Below are positions 6,448 to 9,155 of a stretch of DNA of 9,155 bases, piece after piece (position 1 is the stretch's first letter; each line of letters opens with the position of its first letter). The notes below the pieces were generated by a model. It ran no database searches, had not been told where the DNA came from, and saw only the letters and a list, made by a program, of their open reading frames with translations. Made by a program: the position numbers and the translations under genes. The DNA is from Rhizobacter sp. Its GTDB lineage: Bacteria > Pseudomonadota > Gammaproteobacteria > Burkholderiales > Burkholderiaceae_C. The stretch lies in NCBI GenBank assembly GCA_025351675.1, contig JANXVK010000087.1, positions 1 to 9,155 on the forward strand, read 5' to 3'.

Positions 6448-8547
6448 CGGGTCGACGTCGACCGCCCAGCGCAGGATGCGCTCGTCCGCGCTCTTGTGGG
6501 CGCGGCGCAAGGTGTGGAGCGCTGGCAGCCACAGCGCCAGAAAGCGCTGCAGCGCGACGCGCGAGGCCGACTCGATCAGCATCTGCATGCGCTCGACATC
6601 GGCGACCCGCGCCACGCCCATCGGCACCGGCGGATACACCATCACCTGATCGGCACCGGGCAGGGTCGTCGCGAGTTCGGCGGCCACGCGCAGGAAGGCG
6701 CGCGCCGCCTCGGGCGTGCGCGCGTCGGCGCGCAGCATCGCAAGGTGCGAGAACGGCGGCAGACCGGCCATCTCGCGCTCCTTCAGCTGGCTGCTCGCGA
6801 AGGCCTCGAAATCGTGCTTCTTCAACGCGCCGTAAAGCGCATGCGCCGGGTGCCAGGTCTGCACCCAGAGCTCGCTGCGGTCGGCCTGTGAGGCATCGCG
6901 ACCGGCGCGGCCGCCGGCCTGCATCAACAGCGCGAACAGCCGCTCCGGGGCGCGAAAGTCGCTGCTGAACAGCGAGCTGTCGGGGTTCACTGCCGCGACC
7001 AGCGTGATGCGCCGAAAGTCGTGGCCTTTGGTCACCATCTGCGTGCCGACCAGCACATCGACATCGCCGGCATGCACCGCGCCGAGCTGCGCTTCGAGCG
7101 AGCCCTTGAGCTTGGTGCTGTCGGCATCGATGCGGGCGATGCGCGCCGGCTTGTCGTCTGGCGTGCGCAGCAATTCGGCGAGCTGTTCTTCAAGCCGCTC
7201 GGTGCCGCGGCCGATCGGCGCGATGTCGAGGTTGCCGCAGTCGGGGCAGGCACGCGGCACGCGTTCGGTGAAGCCGCAGTGATGGCAGCGCAAGCTGCGA
7301 TCGAGCTTGTGGAACACGCGCCAGGCGCTGCAATGCGGGCAGCCGCTCTTCCAGCCGCACTCGCCGCAATGCAGCACCGGCGCGTAGCCGCGGCGGTTCA
7401 GGAAGACGAGGCTCTGCTCGCCGCGCGCGAGCCGATCCTGCAGCGCGGCGACCAGCGGTGCCGAGAGGGCGGTGTTCACGCCGTGCAGCTTCGGCTGCTG
7501 GTTCATGTCGACGAGGCGCACCTTCGGCAGCGCCCCGCCGCCGACGCGCGAGGGCAGCGCGAGCTTCAGGTACTTGCCTTCGGTGACGCGCTGCCAGCTC
7601 TCCAGCGACGGCGTGGCCGAGCCGAGCACGACGATCGCTTTCTCCAAACGGCCGCGGTAGACCGCCAAGTCACGCGCCGAGTAGCGCGCGCCTTCCTGCT
7701 GTTTGTACGACGGATCGTGTTCTTCGTCGACGACGATCAGGCCGAGCCGTGGCATCGACGCGAACACCGCGAGCCGCGTGCCCAGCACCAGATCGGCGAG
7801 GCCGAGGTGCGCCGCGAGCCAGCTCCGCAAGCGCTGTGCCGGCGTCAGCCCGCTGTGCAGCGAGACGATGTGGCGGCCGGCAAAGCGCTCGGCGAAGCGG
7901 GCTTCGAGCTGCGGCGTCAGGTTGATTTCGGGGACGAGCACGAGCGCCTGTTCGCCCGTCGCGAGCGCCTGCGCGGCGGCGCCGAGGTAGACCTCGGTCT
8001 TGCCGCTGCCGGTCACGCCGTGGAGCAGCACCGGCGGTGGCGGATCGGCCGCGCCTGCGGCGGCGATTTGCGCGAGCACCAGCGCCTGCTCGTCGGTCAG
8101 CGTCGGCGCGGTCGTGGCGGCCACGGCGGCAGGCGCAGCAGCCAGCGCCTTGTGCAGCTTCTTGATCCGGTTCGCAAGCTGGGTGTCATCGAGTTTGCGC
8201 AGCTCCGGCGGCAATACCGAGAGCGCGATCTCGCCGGTGCTGCGCTGGTAGTACGCGGCGGTGAAGTCGACCAGCTCGCGCCACGCTGCGCCGAGCGGCG
8301 GCTGCGACGCGAGCGCGGCCGTGACCGGGCGCAGTTCGACCCCCACGTCGACTTCGGCCTCGCCATGCCAGACCACACCCGGTACTTCGCGCCGACCCAG
8401 CGGCACGCTGACCAGGGTTCCTGGCGCGAGCGGATGCTCACTTTCGTAATCGAGCGGAGCCGACAAGCCGGTGTGCTGCGGCGCGTCGACCGCGACACGC
8501 ACCCGTCGCGTTTCCGTCTCCGATCCGTCGATGAAGTTACCGCCCAA
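6436..8547 (-). CDS. priA: primosomal protein N', replication restart DNA helicase PriA
   Basis: PriA is a 3'-to-5' superfamily 2 helicase that recognises stalled forks and reloads the replisome through PriB/DnaT/DnaC-type partners. The 703-residue protein (E. coli 732) is complete. Visible are Walker A GVTGSGKT (177-184), the DEEH box (274-277), GSATPS (309-314), eight zinc-binding cysteines in four CxxC pairs (394/397, 403/406, 421/424, 434/437), motif V GTQMVTKGHDF (501-511) and motif VI QAGGRAGR (543-550). The N-terminal DNA-binding domain is also present. The start is uncertain. TTG 8547 is the first in-frame start after a stop at 8551-8553, with only a weak purine-rich site. GTG at 8502 would begin at RVAVDAPQ, closer to where relatives start. 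Upstream DnaA-box sequences may matter for regulation. Confidence 0.97.
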   Translation of the reverse strand: MGGNFIDGSETETRRVRVAVDAPQHTGLSAPLDYESEHPLAPGTLVSVPLGRREVPGVVWHGEAEVDVGVELRPVTAALASQPPLGAAWRELVDFTAAYYQRSTGEIALSVLPPELRKLDDTQLANRIKKLHKALAAAPAAVAATTAPTLTDEQALVLAQIAAAGAADPPPPVLLHGVTGSGKTEVYLGAAAQALATGEQALVLVPEINLTPQLEARFAERFAGRHIVSLHSGLTPAQRLRSWLAAHLGLADLVLGTRLAVFASMPRLGLIVVDEEHDPSYKQQEGARYSARDLAVYRGRLEKAIVVLGSATPSLESWQRVTEGKYLKLALPSRVGGGALPKVRLVDMNQQPKLHGVNTALSAPLVAALQDRLARGEQSLVFLNRRGYAPVLHCGECGWKSGCPHCSAWRVFHKLDRSLRCHHCGFTERVPRACPDCGNLDIAPIGRGTERLEEQLAELLRTPDDKPARIARIDADSTKLKGSLEAQLGAVHAGDVDVLVGTQMVTKGHDFRRITLVAAVNPDSSLFSSDFRAPERLFALLMQAGGRAGRDASQADRSELWVQTWHPAHALYGALKKHDFEAFASSQLKEREMAGLPPFSHLAMLRADARTPEAARAFLRVAAELATTLPGADQVMVYPPVPMGVARVADVERMQMLIESASRVALQRFLALWLPALHTLRRAHKSADERILRWAVDVDPSAI

Positions 8548-8619
8548 AGCTCAAGTCTCGTTTACAAGATTGCGTTAAGTTGATGATTTCTATGTGCTTT
8601 CAAAGCTTTCCACTTCTTC

Positions 8620-8628
8620 TGTGGATAA
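8620..8628 (-). promoter_or_regulatory. perfect DnaA box (TTATCCACA)
   Basis: The minus strand reads TTATCCACA, the consensus site of the initiator DnaA, about 75 bases upstream of the TTG start of priA. A second site with one mismatch (TTATCCCCA) lies at 8810-8818 in the same orientation. The match is direct; binding and function are inferred. A single perfect nine-mer in 9 kb could occur by chance in roughly one such window in fifteen. Confidence 0.55.
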
Positions 8629-8716
8629 CTTTGTGGGCAACCGGGCGTGGAATGGCCGGAAACGCTGACTGCGCGTGGCTTCGCTGGAAATTGCCCGCTT
8701 TCGTGGCAGCCGAAGC

Positions 8717-8732
8717 AAATCAATGAAATCAA
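8717..8732. repeat. AAATCAA direct repeat pair next to the DnaA boxes
   Basis: Two AAATCAA copies (8717-8723 and 8726-8732) are spaced with a nine-base period, in the most AT-rich part of the intergenic region between the two DnaA-like sites. The arrangement resembles a short unwinding element, but two copies are weak evidence. Confidence 0.4.
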
Positions 8733-8809
8733 CGACTTAGCGCTGATTGATGGAAATCCCATGCTGCATCGCAGCAGCCCGTGTGGCATGTAAGGGACGC
8801 GCAAGATTT

Positions 8810-8818
8810 TGGGGATAA
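8810..8818 (-). promoter_or_regulatory. DnaA-like box with one mismatch (TTATCCCCA)
   Basis: It differs from TTATCCACA at one position and has the same orientation as the perfect box 190 bases away. It is preceded by TTGACT on the minus strand, which could be a -35 element, although no matching -10 was found at normal spacing. Confidence 0.4.
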
Positions 8819-8882
8819 GTCAAGCCCTGAGCGCTCACTTACCTGCAAAAGAAAAATCCGCGCGGGTCGTGGCGTGGCGGCG

Positions 8883-9155
8883 TCAGGTTCGTGCCAACAG
8901 GCGCTTGGAGACGTCATGCACCGCGTCGACCAGCACGCTGACGCTCTCAGGCGGCGTGTGCTGGCTGATGCCGTGACCGAGGTTGAAGATGTGGCCGCCG
9001 GGGGTGCCGTAGCTCACCAGCGTGCGCGTCACTTCGGCGCGAATCTGCGCCGGGCCGGCAAACAGCACGTTCGGGTCGATGTTGCCCTGCAGCGCGACCT
9101 TGTCGCCGATGCGGACGCGCGCAGCGCCGAGGTTGACGGTCCAGTCGAGGCCGAC
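8883..9155 (-). CDS. hemE: uroporphyrinogen decarboxylase, C-terminal part
   Basis: HemE decarboxylates the four acetate side chains of uroporphyrinogen III to give coproporphyrinogen III in haem synthesis, in the cytoplasm. The 90 visible C-terminal residues read [18 protein letters not shown], then [11 protein letters not shown] and [18 protein letters not shown], all characteristic. The histidine of NLGHGI (codon 8973-8975) corresponds to the conserved substrate-contacting His339 of human UROD. The gene enters from the right edge, so its N-terminus and start are outside the window. It runs in the same direction as priA, with 335 bases between them. No clear intrinsic terminator follows the stop. 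Confidence 0.97.
   Translation of the reverse strand, partial: VGLDWTVNLGAARVRIGDKVALQGNIDPNVLFAGPAQIRAEVTRTLVSYGTPGGHIFNLGHGISQHTPPESVSVLVDAVHDVSKRLLART

Larger units (their letters stand above)
8548..8882. other. hemE-priA intergenic region, AT-richer than its surroundings
   Basis: There are 335 bases between the HemE stop and the PriA start, both on the minus strand. Open frames here (for example 8562-8804 minus) show no protein-like composition and no family I recognise. The region holds one perfect and one near-perfect DnaA box, AAATCAA direct repeats (8717-8732), a TGCTGC-ATC-GCAGCA hairpin (8762-8776) and a ten-base palindrome TGAGCGCTCA (8828-8837). The priA promoter is presumably here, but no convincing -35/-10 pair stands out. 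Confidence 0.6.

Noticed and set aside
8562..8917. Short minus-strand open frames between hemE and priA (80 and 62 codons)
   Set aside because: They overlap each other or the hemE end, lack a good ribosome binding site, and resemble no known protein.
1..9155. CRISPR array, tRNA, rRNA, insertion sequence or prophage genes
   Set aside because: I saw no regularly spaced repeats, tRNA-like cloverleaf sequence, transposase motifs or phage proteins.

Overview
The window is GC-rich chromosomal DNA that looks like a betaproteobacterium of the order Burkholderiales, probably near Rubrivivax, Leptothrix, Methylibium or Ideonella. This rests on the strong G/C third-position bias, a PEP-CTERM protein, the hemE-priA gene order, and a palindromic GC-rich repeat of a type I recall from this group. 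The placement is inference; no rRNA or other taxonomic marker is present.

Layout: (1) 2-3414, plus strand: a compact operon-like run of a NitT/TauT-type ABC ATPase (5' end outside the window), its permease, and a PhoX-family protein with a Tat/lipoprotein signal. The ATPase carries an in-frame insertion that looks like a dispersed palindromic repeat. The permease start is preceded by an imperfect duplicate of itself, which makes a six-codon mini-ORF. (2) 3429-4478, minus strand: a decayed amidase-signature gene with one frameshift and two internal deletions. (3) 4545-5234, minus strand: a short PEP-CTERM (exosortase-sorted) surface or secreted protein. (4) 5235-5673: an intergenic region with a strong minus-strand intrinsic terminator that no annotated gene uses. 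It may end a small structured RNA. (5) 5674-6447, plus strand: a UPF0149/YecA-family protein, convergent with and overlapping the 3' end of priA. (6) 6436-8547, minus strand: intact primosomal helicase PriA. (7) 8548-8882: a locally AT-richer intergenic region with a perfect DnaA box, a one-mismatch DnaA-like box and short AT-rich direct repeats. (8) 8883-9155, minus strand: the C-terminal part of HemE.

The ATPase and permease form half of an importer whose binding protein must lie outside the window. The PhoX protein starts 13 bases after the permease stop with a good ribosome binding site, so it is probably co-transcribed, but the substrate cannot be read from sequence. PriA and HemE are housekeeping. 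I do not see a clear new multi-gene system. The best leads are the repeat inside the ABC ATPase, the orphan terminator with a possible small RNA, the DnaA boxes upstream of priA, and the duplicated permease start.
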